Assembly: GCF_009846865.1 (NCBI RefSeq)
Contig: NZ_WUWN01000020.1
Span: 1 to 57,055 of the forward strand
DNA from: Puerhibacterium puerhi
GTDB taxonomy: Bacteria; Actinomycetota; Actinomycetes; Actinomycetales; Cellulomonadaceae
DNA length: 57,055 nucleotides
Direction of reading: 5' to 3'
How positions within the stretch are numbered: position 1 is the stretch's first letter; the number at the start of each line of letters is the position of its first letter. The notes under the pieces are model-generated. The model did no database searches. It was not told where the DNA came from and worked only from the letters and a program-made list of their open reading frames with translations. Positions 16,853-27,271 of this stretch are shown here, piece by piece. A program made the position numbers and the translations under genes.

Positions 16853-18855
16853 CACACCTGCACCCGGTCGCGGACCGCGGCGACGATGCGCTCGACCGCC
16901 TCGGCGACCGGCACGCCGTTCTCCTGCCGCCCGTCCCGGTAGCGGAAGGAGACCGCGCCCGCCTCGGCGTCCTCGCCGCCCGCGATGAGCACGAACGGCA
17001 CCTTCTCCTTGGCGGCGTTGCGGATCTTCTTGCCGAACCGGTCGTCCGACAGGTCGATCTCCGCCCGGATGCCCTGCGCCTTGAGCCGCGCGACGACGTC
17101 CTTGAGGTAGTCGTCGAACGCCTCGGCCACCGGCACGGCGAGCACCTGCACGGGCGCCAGCCAGGCAGGGAACGCGCCGGCGTAGTGCTCGATGAGCACG
17201 CCCATGAACCGCTCGATGGAGCCGAACTTGGCCGAGTGGATCATCACCGGCTGCTGCTTGGTGCCGTCGGGCGCGGTGTACTCCAGGCCGAACCGGGCGG
17301 GCTGGTTGAAGTCGTACTGCACCGTGCCCATCTGCCAGGTGCGGCCGATGGCGTCCTTGGCCTGGACCGAGATCTTCGGCCCGTAGAACGCCGCGCCGCC
17401 CGGGTCGGGCACCAGGTCCAGCCCGGTCTCGCGCGCCACCCGCTCCAGCACCGCGGTCGCCGAGGCCCAGTCCTCGTCCGAGCCGACGAACTTGTCGGGC
17501 TTCGAGTCGTCGCGGGTCGACAGCTCGAGGTAGAAGTCGGTCAGGCCGAAGTCCTTGAGCACGCTGAGCATGAAGTCCAGCAGGTGGCGCACCTCGCCCG
17601 GCGCCTGCTCGGGGGTGACGTAGGAGTGCGAGTCGTCCTGGGTCAGGCCGCGCACGCGGGTCAGGCCCTGCACCACGCCGGACTTCTCGTAGCGGTACAC
17701 CGACCCGAACTCGAACAGCCGCAGCGGCAGCTCGCGGTAGGAGCGGCCGCGCGAGGCGAAGATCAGGTTGTGCATCGGGCAGTTCATGGCCTTGAGGCGG
17801 TACTTCGAGCCCTCGAGGTCCATCTCGGGGAACATCGTGTCCGCGTAGTACGGCAGGTGGCCCGAGGTGTGGAACAGCCCGTCCTTGGTGACGTGCGGCG
17901 TGCCGACGTAGGAGAAGCCCTCCTCGATGTGCCGCTGGCGGACGTAGTCCTCCATCACGCGCTTGATGACGCCGCCCTTGGGGTGGAACAGCGGCAGGCC
18001 GGAGCCGACCTCGTCCGAGAACGAGAAGAGGTCCATCTCGGCGCCCAGGCGGCGGTGGTCGCGGCGCTCGGCCTCGGCGAGCCGCTCCAGGTAGGCCTTG
18101 AGGTCGTCCTTGCTGGGCCACGCGGTGCCGTAGATGCGCTGCAGCTGCGGGTTCTTCTCGCTGCCGCGCCAGTAGGCGGCGGCGCTGCGCATGAGCTGCA
18201 CGCCGTTGCCGATGAGGCGGGTGTTGGGCAGGTGCGGGCCGCGGCACAGGTCCTTCCAGACCACCGTCTCGCTCTCGCGCCCGGCGCCGCGGACGTTGTC
18301 GTAGATCGTCAGCACGCCGCCGCCGACCTCGACGTCCGCGCCCTCGGCGGCGTCGCCCGCGGAGCCCTTGAGGCCGATGAGCTCGAGCTTGTACGGCTCG
18401 TCGGCGAGCTCGGCGCGGGCCTCCTCCTCGGTCACGACCCGCCGCCGGAAGGTCTGGCCCTCCTTGATGATGCGCGCCATCGCCTTGTCGAGGGCCTTGA
18501 GGTCCTCGGGGGTGAACGGCGTGGCGACGTCGAAGTCGTAGTAGAAGCCGTCGGTGACCGGCGGGCCGATGCCGAGCTTGGCGTCGGGGTTGACCTGCTG
18601 CACGGCCTGGGCGAGCACGTGCGCGGCGCTGTGGCGCAGCACGGCGAGGCCGTCGGGCTCCGAGAGGGTCACGGGCTCGACGACGGCCCCCTCGGCCAGC
18701 GGCTGGTCGAGGTCGGTGAGCACGCCGTCGACGCGCACGACGACGACGTCCTTGCGGTCGGCGAACAGCTCGGCGCCAGTCGTCGGCGTCGCCACCGTCA
18801 CCGCGCCCTGGGGCTCGCTGGGGGCTGAGGGGATCGACGAGGCGACGTCGGGCAC
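16852..18855 (-). CDS. thrS: Threonyl-tRNA synthetase
   Basis: Charges tRNA-Thr. The 667 aa protein has the N-terminal TGS and editing domains ([13 protein letters not shown] with its H-x3-H pattern), class II motifs and the zinc site in [16 protein letters not shown] and MIHSAKFGS. The C-terminal anticodon-binding domain has [23 protein letters not shown] start with AAGGAG 6 nt upstream. It heads the operon thrS-HIT-pgsA-acyltransferase-pimA-membrane protein. The leader contains two strong hairpins but no T-box motif that I can recognise. Confidence 0.98.
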   Translation of the reverse strand: MPDVASSIPSAPSEPQGAVTVATPTTGAELFADRKDVVVVRVDGVLTDLDQPLAEGAVVEPVTLSEPDGLAVLRHSAAHVLAQAVQQVNPDAKLGIGPPVTDGFYYDFDVATPFTPEDLKALDKAMARIIKEGQTFRRRVVTEEEARAELADEPYKLELIGLKGSAGDAAEGADVEVGGGVLTIYDNVRGAGRESETVVWKDLCRGPHLPNTRLIGNGVQLMRSAAAYWRGSEKNPQLQRIYGTAWPSKDDLKAYLERLAEAERRDHRRLGAEMDLFSFSDEVGSGLPLFHPKGGVIKRVMEDYVRQRHIEEGFSYVGTPHVTKDGLFHTSGHLPYYADTMFPEMDLEGSKYRLKAMNCPMHNLIFASRGRSYRELPLRLFEFGSVYRYEKSGVVQGLTRVRGLTQDDSHSYVTPEQAPGEVRHLLDFMLSVLKDFGLTDFYLELSTRDDSKPDKFVGSDEDWASATAVLERVARETGLDLVPDPGGAAFYGPKISVQAKDAIGRTWQMGTVQYDFNQPARFGLEYTAPDGTKQQPVMIHSAKFGSIERFMGVLIEHYAGAFPAWLAPVQVLAVPVAEAFDDYLKDVVARLKAQGIRAEIDLSDDRFGKKIRNAAKEKVPFVLIAGGEDAEAGAVSFRYRDGRQENGVPVAEAVERIVAAVRDRVQV

Positions 18856-18914
18856 GTGCTGCTCCTTCAGGTCGGTCCGGCCGGCAGACGAAGGCCGCCC
18901 GGCTCAGGGTCGCG

Positions 18915-18971
18915 CCCCGCAGACCTGCGGGGACACGTCGAGGGGCGCCGTCCGGCGGACGGCGCCCCTCG
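18915..18971 (-). terminator. Two hairpins between the antitoxin-like gene and thrS
   Basis: Stem 1 (18939-18971) has perfect 15-bp arms CGAGGGGCGCCGTCC / GGACGGCGCCCCTCG around GGC. Stem 2 (18915-18932) is CCCCGCA-GACC-TGCGGGG. On the minus strand they lie downstream of the 19071-19310 gene and upstream of thrS, so they may terminate the former or act in the thrS leader. No T-run follows. Confidence 0.6.
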
Positions 18972-19051
18972 ATCGTACCGACCTGCGCCGGAGGGTCGGA
19001 CCCGCCCGGCGCCGCGAGTCGGGCCCGGCGCCGGACCCAGCGTCGGGCCCG

Positions 19052-19073
19052 GCGTCGGTTCAGCGTCGGTTCA
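19052..19073 (-). repeat. 11-bp duplication of the stop-codon region
   Basis: GCGTCGGTTCA occurs twice in tandem on the plus strand. On the minus strand each unit starts with TGA, the first being the stop of the antitoxin-like gene. Confidence 0.8.
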
Positions 19074-19310
19074 GCGCTGGGGCGCGCGGGGGTCGGGGGC
19101 CCCGCGCCCCTCGCCGGGGCCCGTGCCCTCGTCGCCGTTGAGGTCCTTGGCCTTCTCGGCCGCGCGGTCGACGAAGCGGTCGACCTTGCCGGGCGCGACA
19201 CCCTTGATCGCCGACGCCGCCCTGTCGACGTTCTCGTCGGTCACGAGCCGCTTGGCCCGCTCGAGGTTCTCCGGCGTCGCGAGCTTCCGTGCCTTGTCGA
19301 AGATGCCCAT
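19071..19310 (-). CDS. Small protein resembling the MT0933 antitoxin family
   Basis: 79 aa, starting MGIFDKARKLATPENLERAK and containing repeated charged helices with the GKVDRFVDRAAEKAKDLNG core, followed by a Gly/Pro/Asp-rich tail. This resembles small actinobacterial proteins annotated as MT0933-type antitoxins; no toxin gene is adjacent, so the name should not be read as a functional TA system. Its ATG lies 6 nt after a TAGGTT box, a leaderless arrangement. Confidence 0.8.
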   Translation of the reverse strand: MGIFDKARKLATPENLERAKRLVTDENVDRAASAIKGVAPGKVDRFVDRAAEKAKDLNGDEGTGPGEGRGAPDPRAPQR

Positions 19311-19316
19311 GCCACG

Positions 19317-19322
19317 AACCTA
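19317..19322 (-). promoter_or_regulatory. -10 box for the antitoxin-like gene
   Basis: TAGGTT on the minus strand, 6 nt before the ATG at 19310. No ribosome site lies between, which supports a leaderless transcript. Confidence 0.55.
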
Positions 19323-19393
19323 GCGCCGGGCGTGGCGCCTCGCAGCGGCCCGGCCCGCTCGCCTCGGGCCCACCGTCGCTGCACGATGTCGAG

Positions 19394-20182
19394 GTGCCCC
19401 CGCCGCTGCCGACGCCCCCGCCCCCCGACGACCCGTCGTACCCCGCCGCGGCCCGCGACGCCGTCGACCTCGCCGCGCTGGACCGTCACCTGGTCGAGTG
19501 CCGCGCGTGCCCGCGCCTGGTGGCGTGGCGCGAGGAGGTGGCCGTCACCAAGCGCGCCGCGTTCCGCGACCAGGAGTACTGGGCGCGTCCCGTGCCGGGG
19601 TTCGGCGACGCGCGGGCGCGCGTCGCCGTCGTCGGCCTCGCCCCCGCCGCCCACGGCGCCAACCGCACCGGCCGGATGTTCACCGGCGACCGCAGCGGCG
19701 ACTTCCTGTTCGCAGCGCTGCACCGGGCCGGGCTCGCCGACCGGCCGGTGGCGCTGCACGCCGGGGACGGGCTCGCCCTGCGCGGGGTGCGGCTGGTGGC
19801 GCCGGTGCGCTGCGCGCCGCCGGCGAACAAGCCGACGCCGGACGAGCGGCGCCGCTGCGGGCCCTACCTGGCGCGCGAGCTCGAGCTGCTCGGCCGGGAC
19901 GTGCGCGTGGTGCTGGCGCTCGGCGCGATCGGCTGGGGCGCCACGCTCGACACCCTCGCGGAGCAGGGCTGGGCGGTGCCCCGCCCCCGCCCGCGGTTCG
20001 CGCACGGCGCCGAGGTGGTGCTGCGCGCGACGGCGCCGGGCGGGCCGGACGGCGCGCGGCCGCCGACGCTGACGCTGCTCGGCTGCTTCCACGTCTCGCA
20101 GCAGAACACGTTCACCGGACGGCTGACCCCGGCGATGATGGACGCCGTCCTGGAGCGGGCCAAGGAGCTCGCCGGCCTCTGA
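19394..20182 (+). CDS. Uracil-DNA glycosylase, family 5 (UDGb) type
   Basis: Base-excision repair enzyme with an iron-sulfur cluster. The 262 aa protein has VECRACPRLVAWREE (first cysteines), the active-site loop GLAPAAHGANRTGRMFTGD, a further Cys in PVRCAPPANKPTPDE, and the C-terminal motif GCFHVSQQNTFTGRLT typical of UDGb, which removes uracil and hypoxanthine from double-stranded DNA. The GTG at 19394 is the likely start; upstream in-frame codons would add an unrelated Pro/Arg stretch. It converges with the next gene with only 3 bp between stops. Confidence 0.9.
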   Translation: MPPPLPTPPPPDDPSYPAAARDAVDLAALDRHLVECRACPRLVAWREEVAVTKRAAFRDQEYWARPVPGFGDARARVAVVGLAPAAHGANRTGRMFTGDRSGDFLFAALHRAGLADRPVALHAGDGLALRGVRLVAPVRCAPPANKPTPDERRRCGPYLARELELLGRDVRVVLALGAIGWGATLDTLAEQGWAVPRPRPRFAHGAEVVLRATAPGGPDGARPPTLTLLGCFHVSQQNTFTGRLTPAMMDAVLERAKELAGL

Positions 20183-20185
20183 GCG

Positions 20186-21151
20186 TCACTCCCCCAGCCG
20201 GCGCCGGAGCCAGGCGACACCCACCTCCGCCTGCGCCCGCTGGAACGCCCGCACGTGCGGGATGCCCGGCGGCGGGGGCTGCAGCGAGCCGTGGACGAAG
20301 TAGCCCACCAGGTCGGCCAGGTAGCAGGTCACGGCGTCGTCCTCGACGCCGGTGGGCAGCGGGTGGCGTCGCAGCACCTCCTCGGGCTCGGGGCCGCCCT
20401 CCAGCCGCACCGAGGGCAGCATCGCGACGAGGTCGAGGAACGGCGCGGCGCGCACGGCGTACGGCCAGTCCACGGCGACCGCGCCCGGAGCGTCCGGCGC
20501 CCGGGGCACGACCAGCGCGTTGTCGCCCCGCAGGTCGCCGTGGGCGAGGTGGGGCCCGGTCACCGCCTCGCGCACCGGCGCCGCCAGGGCGGCGAGCCGG
20601 TCGAGGTTCTTCGCCACCCAGGGGTCGTAGGTGTCGAGCCCCTGTGGCCGGTCGTCGGCCAGCACGGCCCACCGCCCGCTCGGCAGCTCGTCGGCGGCCT
20701 CCGGCAGCACGCCGGCGGGGACCTCGTGCGCGGCGACCCGCCGCGCGAGGTCGACGACGGCGTCCAGCTCGTCCGGGTGCCACGGCGTGCGCGGCGGACG
20801 GCCGGCGACGGCGTCGGCCGCGACGACCACCCAGCCGGGGCCGCCGTCGCCGGTGCCCACCTCCAGCGACCAGCGGACGCGCGGTGCCGGCACGGTCGGC
20901 GGCAGCACGGCGGCGCGGCGCGCCTCCTCCCGGTACAGGGCCCGGGCCACGTCGTTGCCCGGGCCGGTCGCCTTGACGAAGACGCGCCCTCGCGTGGTCT
21001 CGAGCACCGAGGCCATCCCCGGCGAGTACCCGCCGTCCCGGCTGGCCCAGCCCGTCACGCGGGCGCCGAGCCGGTCCTCCACCGCGGCGCGCACGGGCGC
21101 CGGCAGCTGCGGCCACACGGGGCGGCGGCGGGCGGGCTGGGGCGTCGGCAT
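20186..21151 (-). CDS. Aminoglycoside phosphotransferase-fold protein
   Basis: 321 aa kinase-like protein of the APH family. The catalytic loop HLAHGDLRGDNALVV contains the Brenner-type HGDxxxDN, and VAVDWPYA replaces the DFG-type metal-binding Asp segment. An N-lobe lysine is present in GRVFVKATG. Such proteins phosphorylate small hydroxylated metabolites or antibiotics; the substrate is not evident and resistance should not be assumed. ATG start. Confidence 0.85.
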   Translation of the reverse strand: MPTPQPARRRPVWPQLPAPVRAAVEDRLGARVTGWASRDGGYSPGMASVLETTRGRVFVKATGPGNDVARALYREEARRAAVLPPTVPAPRVRWSLEVGTGDGGPGWVVVAADAVAGRPPRTPWHPDELDAVVDLARRVAAHEVPAGVLPEAADELPSGRWAVLADDRPQGLDTYDPWVAKNLDRLAALAAPVREAVTGPHLAHGDLRGDNALVVPRAPDAPGAVAVDWPYAVRAAPFLDLVAMLPSVRLEGGPEPEEVLRRHPLPTGVEDDAVTCYLADLVGYFVHGSLQPPPPGIPHVRAFQRAQAEVGVAWLRRRLGE

Positions 21152-21193
21152 GCCGGGACGCTCTCACACCGCCCGGGCCCGGGCAACGTCATT

Positions 21194-21226
21194 CCGTGGC
21201 CGGGCGGCGCCCCCGCCCGGCCACGG
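21194..21226 (-). terminator. Terminator-like hairpin after lldD
   Basis: Perfect 13-bp arms CCGTGGCCGGGCG / CGCCCGGCCACGG with a 7-nt loop, 45 nt beyond the lldD stop on the minus strand and just upstream of the phosphotransferase gene. It probably ends the rhamnose operon transcript. Confidence 0.65.
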
Positions 21227-21270
21227 ACCCGGATCGTGCCCGGACCGGGCACGGTGCCGCGCAGCCCCGC

Positions 21271-22506
21271 TCAGCCCCGGGCCGGGACGAGGCGGCGCAG
21301 CTGGGTCACGTGCGCCGGGGTGAGCTCCTCGAGCGAGGCGACCTCGAGCAGCTTCATGGTGCGCACGATCTGCTCGGTGAGGATCTGGATCATCCGGTCG
21401 ACGCCGGCCCGGCCGCCGGCCATGAGGCCGTACAGGTAGGCGCGGCCCACGAGGGTGAAGCGGGCGCCCAGCGCGATCGAGGCCACGATGTCGGCGCCGT
21501 TCATGATGCCGGTGTCGACGGCCACCTCCAGGTCGGTCCCGACCTCGCGCACCACCTTGGGCAGCAGGTGGAACGGCACGGGCGCGCGGTCGAGCTGGCG
21601 CCCGCCGTGGTTGGACAGCACGACGCCGTCCACCCCGAGGTCGGCGAGCCTGCGCGCGTCCGCGACCGTCTGCACGCCCTTGACCACCAGCTTGCCCGGC
21701 CACATCCCGCGGATCACGTCGAGGTCGGCGAAGCTGATCGACGGGTCCATCGCCGAGTCGAGCAGGTCGCCCACCGTGCCGCCGGTCGAGGTCAGGGAGG
21801 CGAACTCCAGCTTGGGAGTGGTCAGGAAGTCGTACCACCACCACGGGCGCGGGATGGCGTCCAGCACGGTGCGGGCCGTCAGCTGCGGCGGGATGGAGAA
21901 GCCGTTGCGCCGGTCGCGCAGCCGCGCCCCGGCGACCGGGGTGTCCACGGTGAAGAACAGCGTGTCGAACCCGGCCTTGGCCGCCCGCTCGGTCAGCGCG
22001 TAGGAGACCTCGCGGTTCTTCATCACGTACAGCTGGAACCAGTTGCGCCCGCGCGGGTTGGCCGCCTGCACGTCCTCGATCGAGGTGGTCCCGAGCGTGG
22101 AGAGGGTGAACGGGATGCCCGCGGCGCCCGCCGCGGAGGCGCCGGCGATCTCGCCCTCGGTCTGCATCAGCCGGGTGAACCCGGTCGGCGCGATGCCGAA
22201 CGGCAGCGCCGACGGCCCCCCGAACACCGTGGTGCCGGTGTCCACGGTCGAGACGTCCTTGAGGATCGACGGGTGGAACTCCACGTCGCGGAACGCCTGG
22301 CGGGCGCGCGCGAGCGAGATCTCCCCCTCCGCGGCGCCCTCGGTGTAGTCGAACGCCGCGCGGGGCGTGCGGCGCTTGGCGATCGCGCGGAGGTCCTCGA
22401 TGGTGAGGGCCGCCTCGAGGCGCCGCTTGCGCAGGTCCAGCTGCGGCTTCTTGAAGCGCATCAGCTCGAAGACCTCGGCGGGCTTGGGAACCTGACGTTG
22501 AACCAC
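21271..22506 (-). CDS. lldD: FMN-dependent L-lactate dehydrogenase
   Basis: 411 aa alpha-hydroxy-acid oxidase-fold enzyme that oxidises L-lactate to pyruvate. The active-site signature SNHGGRQLD is intact, with [27 protein letters not shown] and [19 protein letters not shown]. As the last gene of the rhamnose operon, 8 nt after rhaB, it would consume the L-lactate made from L-lactaldehyde by the RhaEW dehydrogenase domain. GTG start with AGGA upstream. The substrate assignment rests on family and context; other alpha-hydroxy acids are possible. Confidence 0.9.
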   Translation of the reverse strand: MVQRQVPKPAEVFELMRFKKPQLDLRKRRLEAALTIEDLRAIAKRRTPRAAFDYTEGAAEGEISLARARQAFRDVEFHPSILKDVSTVDTGTTVFGGPSALPFGIAPTGFTRLMQTEGEIAGASAAGAAGIPFTLSTLGTTSIEDVQAANPRGRNWFQLYVMKNREVSYALTERAAKAGFDTLFFTVDTPVAGARLRDRRNGFSIPPQLTARTVLDAIPRPWWWYDFLTTPKLEFASLTSTGGTVGDLLDSAMDPSISFADLDVIRGMWPGKLVVKGVQTVADARRLADLGVDGVVLSNHGGRQLDRAPVPFHLLPKVVREVGTDLEVAVDTGIMNGADIVASIALGARFTLVGRAYLYGLMAGGRAGVDRMIQILTEQIVRTMKLLEVASLEELTPAHVTQLRRLVPARG

Positions 22507-22514
22507 GGGATGTC

Positions 22515-23975
22515 CTAACGGGGGCGGTATCGGGTGGGGGTGAAGGTGGCGGCGACCAGGGCGCGCAGGTCCTCCAGGTCGCCGTCGACCAGGCCGCGGG
22601 CGCGCGCCTGGACCAGGAGGTTGCCGATGGCGGTGGCCTCGACGGGGCCCGCCACGACGGGCAGCCCGGCGCGGTCCGCCGTCGCCTGGCACAGCAGCGC
22701 GTTCTGCGCGCCGCCGCCGACGACGTGGATCGTCGCGACGGTCCGCCCGGCCAGCTTGGCGGCCGTGTGCACGGCGTCGGCGAAGGCCTGCGCCAGGCTC
22801 TCGACGATGCTGCGCACGTGCTCGCCCGGCGTGGCCGGCACCGGCTGGTCGTGCTCGCGGCACCAGTCGGCGATGCGCGCGGGGATGTCCCCGGGCGGCA
22901 GGAACCGCGGGTCGTCGACGTCGAAGACGGCGACGGGCGCCGTGACGTGCGCCGCCTCGGCGAGCAGGCCCTGCAGCGTGGCCGAGCGCTGGGCGGCGGT
23001 CGAGCCGCGCTCCCAGGTGCGGATCGACTCCGACAGCAGCCACAGGCCCATCACGTTGTGCAGGAACCGCGTGCGCCCGTCGACGCCGCCCTCGTTGGTG
23101 AAGCCGGCCTGGCGGGCCTCGTCGGTCAGCACCGGCGCGTCGAGCTCGAGGCCCACCAGGCCCCAGGTGCCGCACGAGACGTACGCGACGTCCCGGTCGG
23201 CCGCCGGCACGGCGACGACGGCCGAGGCCGTGTCGTGCGAGCCGACGGCGGTGACCTCGAGCGGGCGGCCCACCTGCGCGGCGACGTCCGTCGTGAGCGC
23301 ACCGAGCGCCGTGCCGGGGTCCACGAGCGGCGGCAGGATGCCCGCCGGGATCCCGACCAGTTCCGCCAGCCCGGTGTCCCACTCCCCCGTGCGCGGGTCG
23401 AGCAGCCCGGTGGTCGAGGCGTTGGTGCGCTCGGCCACCTGCGCGCCGGTCAGCCAGTACGCCAGCAGGTCCGGGACGAGCAGCAGCCGGTCGGCCAGGT
23501 CGAGCACCGGGCCCTCGGCGGCGAGCTGGAACACCGTGTTGAACGGCAGGTGCTGCAGCCCGTTGCGCCGGTACAGCGCGGCGGCGTCGACGCGGGCGTG
23601 GACGGCCTCGACACCGGCCGCGGACCGCGCGTCGCGGTAGTGGTACGGCACGCCGAGCAGGCGCCCCTCGCGCAGCAGCCCGTAGTCGACCGCCCACGAG
23701 TCGATGCCGACGCCGGCGATCTCCCCGGGCGCCTCCCGCTCGGCCGCCGCCAGACCCTCGAGCACCTGCCGGTACAGCTCGAGCAGGTTCCAGTGCAGGC
23801 CGTCGCGGGTGCGCACCGGGTCGTTGCCGAACCGGGCCACGTGCCGCAGCTCCAGCTCGCCGCCGCCGACGCGGCCGAGGATCACCCGGCCGCTGGTGGC
23901 GCCGAGGTCGACGGCCGCGAGCGTGCCCGCCCGCCGCGACCTCGGCACCCTCGCGCCAGTCGTGCTCGCGGTCAT
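22515..23975 (-). CDS. rhaB: Rhamnulokinase
   Basis: FGGY-family sugar kinase, 486 aa, phosphorylating L-rhamnulose at C1. The N-terminal ATPase segment is [14 protein letters not shown], the substrate region [11 protein letters not shown], and the central motifs GSHDTASAV and [11 protein letters not shown]; the C-terminal adenosine-binding [17 protein letters not shown] follows. The ATG overlaps the rhaEW stop (ATGA). Confidence 0.96.
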   Translation of the reverse strand: MTASTTGARVPRSRRAGTLAAVDLGATSGRVILGRVGGGELELRHVARFGNDPVRTRDGLHWNLLELYRQVLEGLAAAEREAPGEIAGVGIDSWAVDYGLLREGRLLGVPYHYRDARSAAGVEAVHARVDAAALYRRNGLQHLPFNTVFQLAAEGPVLDLADRLLLVPDLLAYWLTGAQVAERTNASTTGLLDPRTGEWDTGLAELVGIPAGILPPLVDPGTALGALTTDVAAQVGRPLEVTAVGSHDTASAVVAVPAADRDVAYVSCGTWGLVGLELDAPVLTDEARQAGFTNEGGVDGRTRFLHNVMGLWLLSESIRTWERGSTAAQRSATLQGLLAEAAHVTAPVAVFDVDDPRFLPPGDIPARIADWCREHDQPVPATPGEHVRSIVESLAQAFADAVHTAAKLAGRTVATIHVVGGGAQNALLCQATADRAGLPVVAGPVEATAIGNLLVQARARGLVDGDLEDLRALVAATFTPTRYRPR

Positions 23976-26038
23976 CGCAGGAACGCCGCCGCGACGCCGG
24001 CGTCGACCGGCACGTGCAGCCCGGTGGTGTGCGAGAAGTCGGGCGTGCACAGCGCGAACACCGCGTTCGCGACGTGCTCGGGCAGCACCTCGCGCTTGAG
24101 CAGCGTGCGCTGGGCGTAGAACTCGCCGAGCTTCTCCTCGGGGATGCCGTAGGTCTTGGCCCGGTTGGCGCCCCAGCCGGACGCGAAGATGCCCGAGCCA
24201 CGCACCACGCCGTCGGGGTTGATGCCGTTGACCTTGATGCCGTGCTCGCCGAGCTCGGCGGCCAGCAGCCGCACCTGGTGCGCCTGGTCGGCCTTGGTCG
24301 CCGAGTAGGCGATGTTGTTCGGCCCGGCGAACACCGAGTTCTTCGACGAGATGTAGACGATGTCGCCCCCGAGGCCCTGGTCCACCAGGATGCGCGCGGC
24401 GTTCTTGGCGACCAGGAAGGAGCCCTTGGCCATGACGTCGTGCTGCAGGTCCCAGTCGGCCTCCGTGGTCTCGAACAGCGACTTCGACAGCGACAGCCCG
24501 GCGTTGTTCACCACGATGTCGACGCCGCCGAAGGCCAGCACCGCCTCGCGCAGCGCCGCCTGCACCGCCGCCTCGTCGGCGACGTCCGCCGCCACCCCGA
24601 CGGCGACGTCGGCGGAGCCCAGCTCCGCGGCGACGGCCTGAGCCTTCGCGGCGTCCAGGTCCGCGACGACGACGCAGGCGCCCTCGGCCGCCAGCCGCGT
24701 GGCGATGGCCTTGCCGATGCCCGAGGCGGCTCCGGTGACGAACGCGATGCGGGTGGCCAGCGGCTTGGGCTTCGGGCGACGGCGCAGCTTGGCCTCCTCC
24801 AGCGCCCAGTACTCGATGCGGAACTTCTCCGCCTCGTCGATGGGCGCGTAGGTGCTCAGCGCCTCGGCGCCGCGCATCACGTTGATCGCGTTGACGTAGA
24901 ACTCCCCCGCCACGCGCGCGGTCTGCTTGTCCGCGCCGTAGGAGAACATCCCGACGCCCGGCACCAGGACGATCGCCGGGTCCGCGCCGCGCATGGCCGG
25001 GGGCTCCTCGCCGCGGGCACGGGCCGCCGCGGCGCCGCGCTCGTAGTAGGCGGTGTAGTCGGCGCGGTAGGCCTCGTGCAGCGCCGGCAGGCGGTCGACG
25101 ATCTCCTCGACGCTCGCCGTGGCCGGCAGGTCGACGACCAGCGGCTTGACCTTGGTGCGCAGGAAGTGGTCGGGGCAGCTCGTGCCCAGGGCCGCGAGCG
25201 CCGGGTGCTTGGCGTGGGCCAGGAAGTCGAGCACCACGTCCGCGTCGGTGTAGTGGCCCACCTGCGGCGCGTCGTGCGAGGCGATCGCGCGCAGGTGCGG
25301 CGCGAGCGCTGCGGCCTTGGCGCGGCGCTCGGCCGCGGGCAGCGGCCCGTAGCCGGCCAGGGGCGCGCCGAACGGCTCGGGCCGCCCGTTCGCCTCGATG
25401 TACGCCGCGGCGGTCTCGATGATCCAGCGGCTGTTGCGCTCGGCCTCCTCGGAGGTCTCGCCCCAGGCCGTGATGCCGTGCCCGCCCAGGATCGTGCCGA
25501 CCGCCTCCGGGTGGGCGGCCTTGATGGCGGCGATGTCGAGGCCGAGCTGGAAGCCGGGGCGGCGCCAGGGCACCCACACGACCTTGCCCCCGAAGATCTT
25601 GGCGGTGAGGTCCTCGCCGTCGGCGGCGGTGGCGATCGCGATGCCGGCGTCCGGGTGCAGGTGGTCCACGTGCGCCGCGTCGACCAGGCCGTGCATCGCG
25701 GTGTCGATGCTCGGGGCCGCACCGCCCTTGCCGTGCAGGCAGTAGTCGAACGCGGCGACCATCTCGTCCTCGCGCTCGACGCCGGGGTAGACGTCGACGA
25801 GCGCGCGCAGCCGGTCGAGGCGCAGCACGGCCAGGCCGCGCGCGGTGAGCGTGCCGAGGTCGCCGCCCGAGCCCTTGACCCACAGCAGCTCGACGGGCTC
25901 GCCCGTCACCGGGTCGGTGGCGGTGCCCTTGGCCGAGGTGTTGCCCCCGGCGTAGTTGGTGTTGCGCGGGTCGGCGCCCAGGCGGTTCGAGCGGGCGATC
26001 AGCTCATCCACGACAGGGGGGACGGCCGGGTGGGTCAT
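23972..26038 (-). CDS. rhaEW: Bifunctional rhamnulose-1-phosphate aldolase / L-lactaldehyde dehydrogenase
   Basis: 688 aa fusion. Residues about 1-400 form a class II aldolase (zinc histidines in HLHPDAG and GGHGI, acidic residue in the [10 protein letters not shown] helix) that splits L-rhamnulose 1-phosphate to DHAP and L-lactaldehyde. Residues about 425-688 form a short-chain dehydrogenase ([37 protein letters not shown]) that oxidises lactaldehyde to lactate. This architecture is the RhaEW enzyme described in comparative genomics of rhamnose use. It follows rhaI after a 69-nt spacer holding a 10-bp repeat. Confidence 0.95.
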   Translation of the reverse strand: MTHPAVPPVVDELIARSNRLGADPRNTNYAGGNTSAKGTATDPVTGEPVELLWVKGSGGDLGTLTARGLAVLRLDRLRALVDVYPGVEREDEMVAAFDYCLHGKGGAAPSIDTAMHGLVDAAHVDHLHPDAGIAIATAADGEDLTAKIFGGKVVWVPWRRPGFQLGLDIAAIKAAHPEAVGTILGGHGITAWGETSEEAERNSRWIIETAAAYIEANGRPEPFGAPLAGYGPLPAAERRAKAAALAPHLRAIASHDAPQVGHYTDADVVLDFLAHAKHPALAALGTSCPDHFLRTKVKPLVVDLPATASVEEIVDRLPALHEAYRADYTAYYERGAAAARARGEEPPAMRGADPAIVLVPGVGMFSYGADKQTARVAGEFYVNAINVMRGAEALSTYAPIDEAEKFRIEYWALEEAKLRRRPKPKPLATRIAFVTGAASGIGKAIATRLAAEGACVVVADLDAAKAQAVAAELGSADVAVGVAADVADEAAVQAALREAVLAFGGVDIVVNNAGLSLSKSLFETTEADWDLQHDVMAKGSFLVAKNAARILVDQGLGGDIVYISSKNSVFAGPNNIAYSATKADQAHQVRLLAAELGEHGIKVNGINPDGVVRGSGIFASGWGANRAKTYGIPEEKLGEFYAQRTLLKREVLPEHVANAVFALCTPDFSHTTGLHVPVDAGVAAAFLR

Positions 26039-26054
26039 GGGATCACTCCGTGGT

Positions 26055-26104
26055 TCGGTGCGGGTCGGTGCGGGTCGGTGCGGGTCGGTGCGGGTCGGTG
26101 CGGA
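26055..26104 (-). repeat. 10-bp tandem repeat, five copies, between rhaI and rhaEW
   Basis: TCGGTGCGGG repeated at 26055, 26065, 26075, 26085 and 26095 (the last ends in A). On the coding strand the array begins 3 nt after the rhaI stop and ends 16 nt before the rhaEW start, filling the only real gap in the operon. It may affect mRNA processing or relative expression. Confidence 0.9.
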
Positions 26105-26107
26105 CGC

Positions 26108-27271
26108 TCAGGCGCCCCAGGAGGCCTGGGTGCCGCCGACCCGCTCGGCGGCGATGCGCTGCTGGTAGCCGGACTCGGCGTAGGCGCGCACCGGGTCCTC
26201 GGGCAGGCCGCGCGAGGCCCGGTAGGCGGCCAGGTCGGCACGCACGTCGGTCCAGAACGCGTCCATGAAGATCGCGTTGGCGCCCAGCACGTCGCCCTCC
26301 TGCTGCGCCTTGGCCAGCGCCTCGCGGTCCAGCAGCAGCGCCTTGGCCACGGCCTCCTGGACGTTGAGCACCGAGCGGATCTGGCCGGGGATCTTGTCCT
26401 CGACGTTGTGGCACTGGTCGAGCATCAGCTGCACGCCGCTGCCCGGCTCCAGCCCGCCGCCGCGCACCACCTCGACGATGATCCGGAACAGCTGGTACGG
26501 GTCCGCGGCGCCGACGATGAGGTCGTCGTCGGCGTAGAAGCGGGAGTTGAAGTCGAACGACCCGAGCCGCCCCAGGCGCAGCAGCTGCGCCACGATGAAC
26601 TCGATGTTGGTGCCCGGGGCGTGGTGCCCGGTGTCCAGGCAGACGAACGCCCGCTCCCCCAGCGCGGTCACGTGGGCGTAGCTGGTGCCCCAGTCCGGCA
26701 CGTCCGTGTGGTAGAACGCCGGCTCGAAGAACTTGTACTCCAGCACCAGCCGCTGGTCGTCGGCCAGCTGGGCGTAGATCTCGGCCAGCGAGGAGTGCAG
26801 CAGGTCCTGGCGCGTGCGGATGTCCGCCTGGCCCGGGTAGTTCGAGCCGTCGGCGAGCCAGATCTTCAGGTCGCGCGAGCCGGTCTGCCCCATGATCTCG
26901 ATGCACTCGAGGTGGTGGTCGATCGCCTTGCGGCGCACGGCGGCGTCGGTGTGCGTCAGCGAGCCGAGCTTGTACGCGTCGTCCTGGAACGTGTTGGAGT
27001 TGATCGTGCCCAGGTCCACGCCCTGGTCCTGCGCGTACGCCCGCAGGGCGGCGTAGTCGTCGACCCGGTCCCACGGGATGTGCAGGGCGACGGTGGGGGC
27101 CAGGCCGGTGAGCCGGTGCACGGTCGCCGCGTCGGCGATCTTCTCCTGCGGCGTGCGCGGCGTGCCGGCGGTCGCGAACACCTTGAAGCGGGTGCCGGAG
27201 TTGCCGTACGCCCAGGAGGGCACCTCGATCGCGAGGCGATCGAGCACGGGGACGATGTCGTCGAAGGTCAT
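26108..27271 (-). CDS. rhaI: L-rhamnose isomerase, RhaI type
   Basis: 387 aa xylose-isomerase-like TIM-barrel enzyme converting L-rhamnose to L-rhamnulose. It matches the RhaI group (Pseudomonas stutzeri type) rather than E. coli RhaA: GNSGTRFKVF, HIPWDR, KIWLADGSNYPGQ, VLEYKFFEPAFYHTDV, CLDTGHHAPGTNIEF and SFDFNSRFYADDDL, which hold the metal ligands Glu, Asp and His. The ATG shares one base with the mutarotase stop. Confidence 0.95.
   Translation of the reverse strand: MTFDDIVPVLDRLAIEVPSWAYGNSGTRFKVFATAGTPRTPQEKIADAATVHRLTGLAPTVALHIPWDRVDDYAALRAYAQDQGVDLGTINSNTFQDDAYKLGSLTHTDAAVRRKAIDHHLECIEIMGQTGSRDLKIWLADGSNYPGQADIRTRQDLLHSSLAEIYAQLADDQRLVLEYKFFEPAFYHTDVPDWGTSYAHVTALGERAFVCLDTGHHAPGTNIEFIVAQLLRLGRLGSFDFNSRFYADDDLIVGAADPYQLFRIIVEVVRGGGLEPGSGVQLMLDQCHNVEDKIPGQIRSVLNVQEAVAKALLLDREALAKAQQEGDVLGANAIFMDAFWTDVRADLAAYRASRGLPEDPVRAYAESGYQQRIAAERVGGTQASWGA

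Noticed and set aside
18915-18971. T-box riboswitch controlling thrS
   Set aside because: Strong hairpins exist, but I cannot find the conserved T-box bulge sequence or an antiterminator, and the stems can equally terminate the upstream gene.
19071-19310. Toxin-antitoxin locus
   Set aside because: The small protein resembles an antitoxin family, but neither neighbour looks like a toxin: one side is thrS, the other a uracil-DNA glycosylase.
20186-21151. Aminoglycoside resistance gene
   Set aside because: The phosphotransferase fold is widespread and this one has no feature linking it to a known resistance enzyme.
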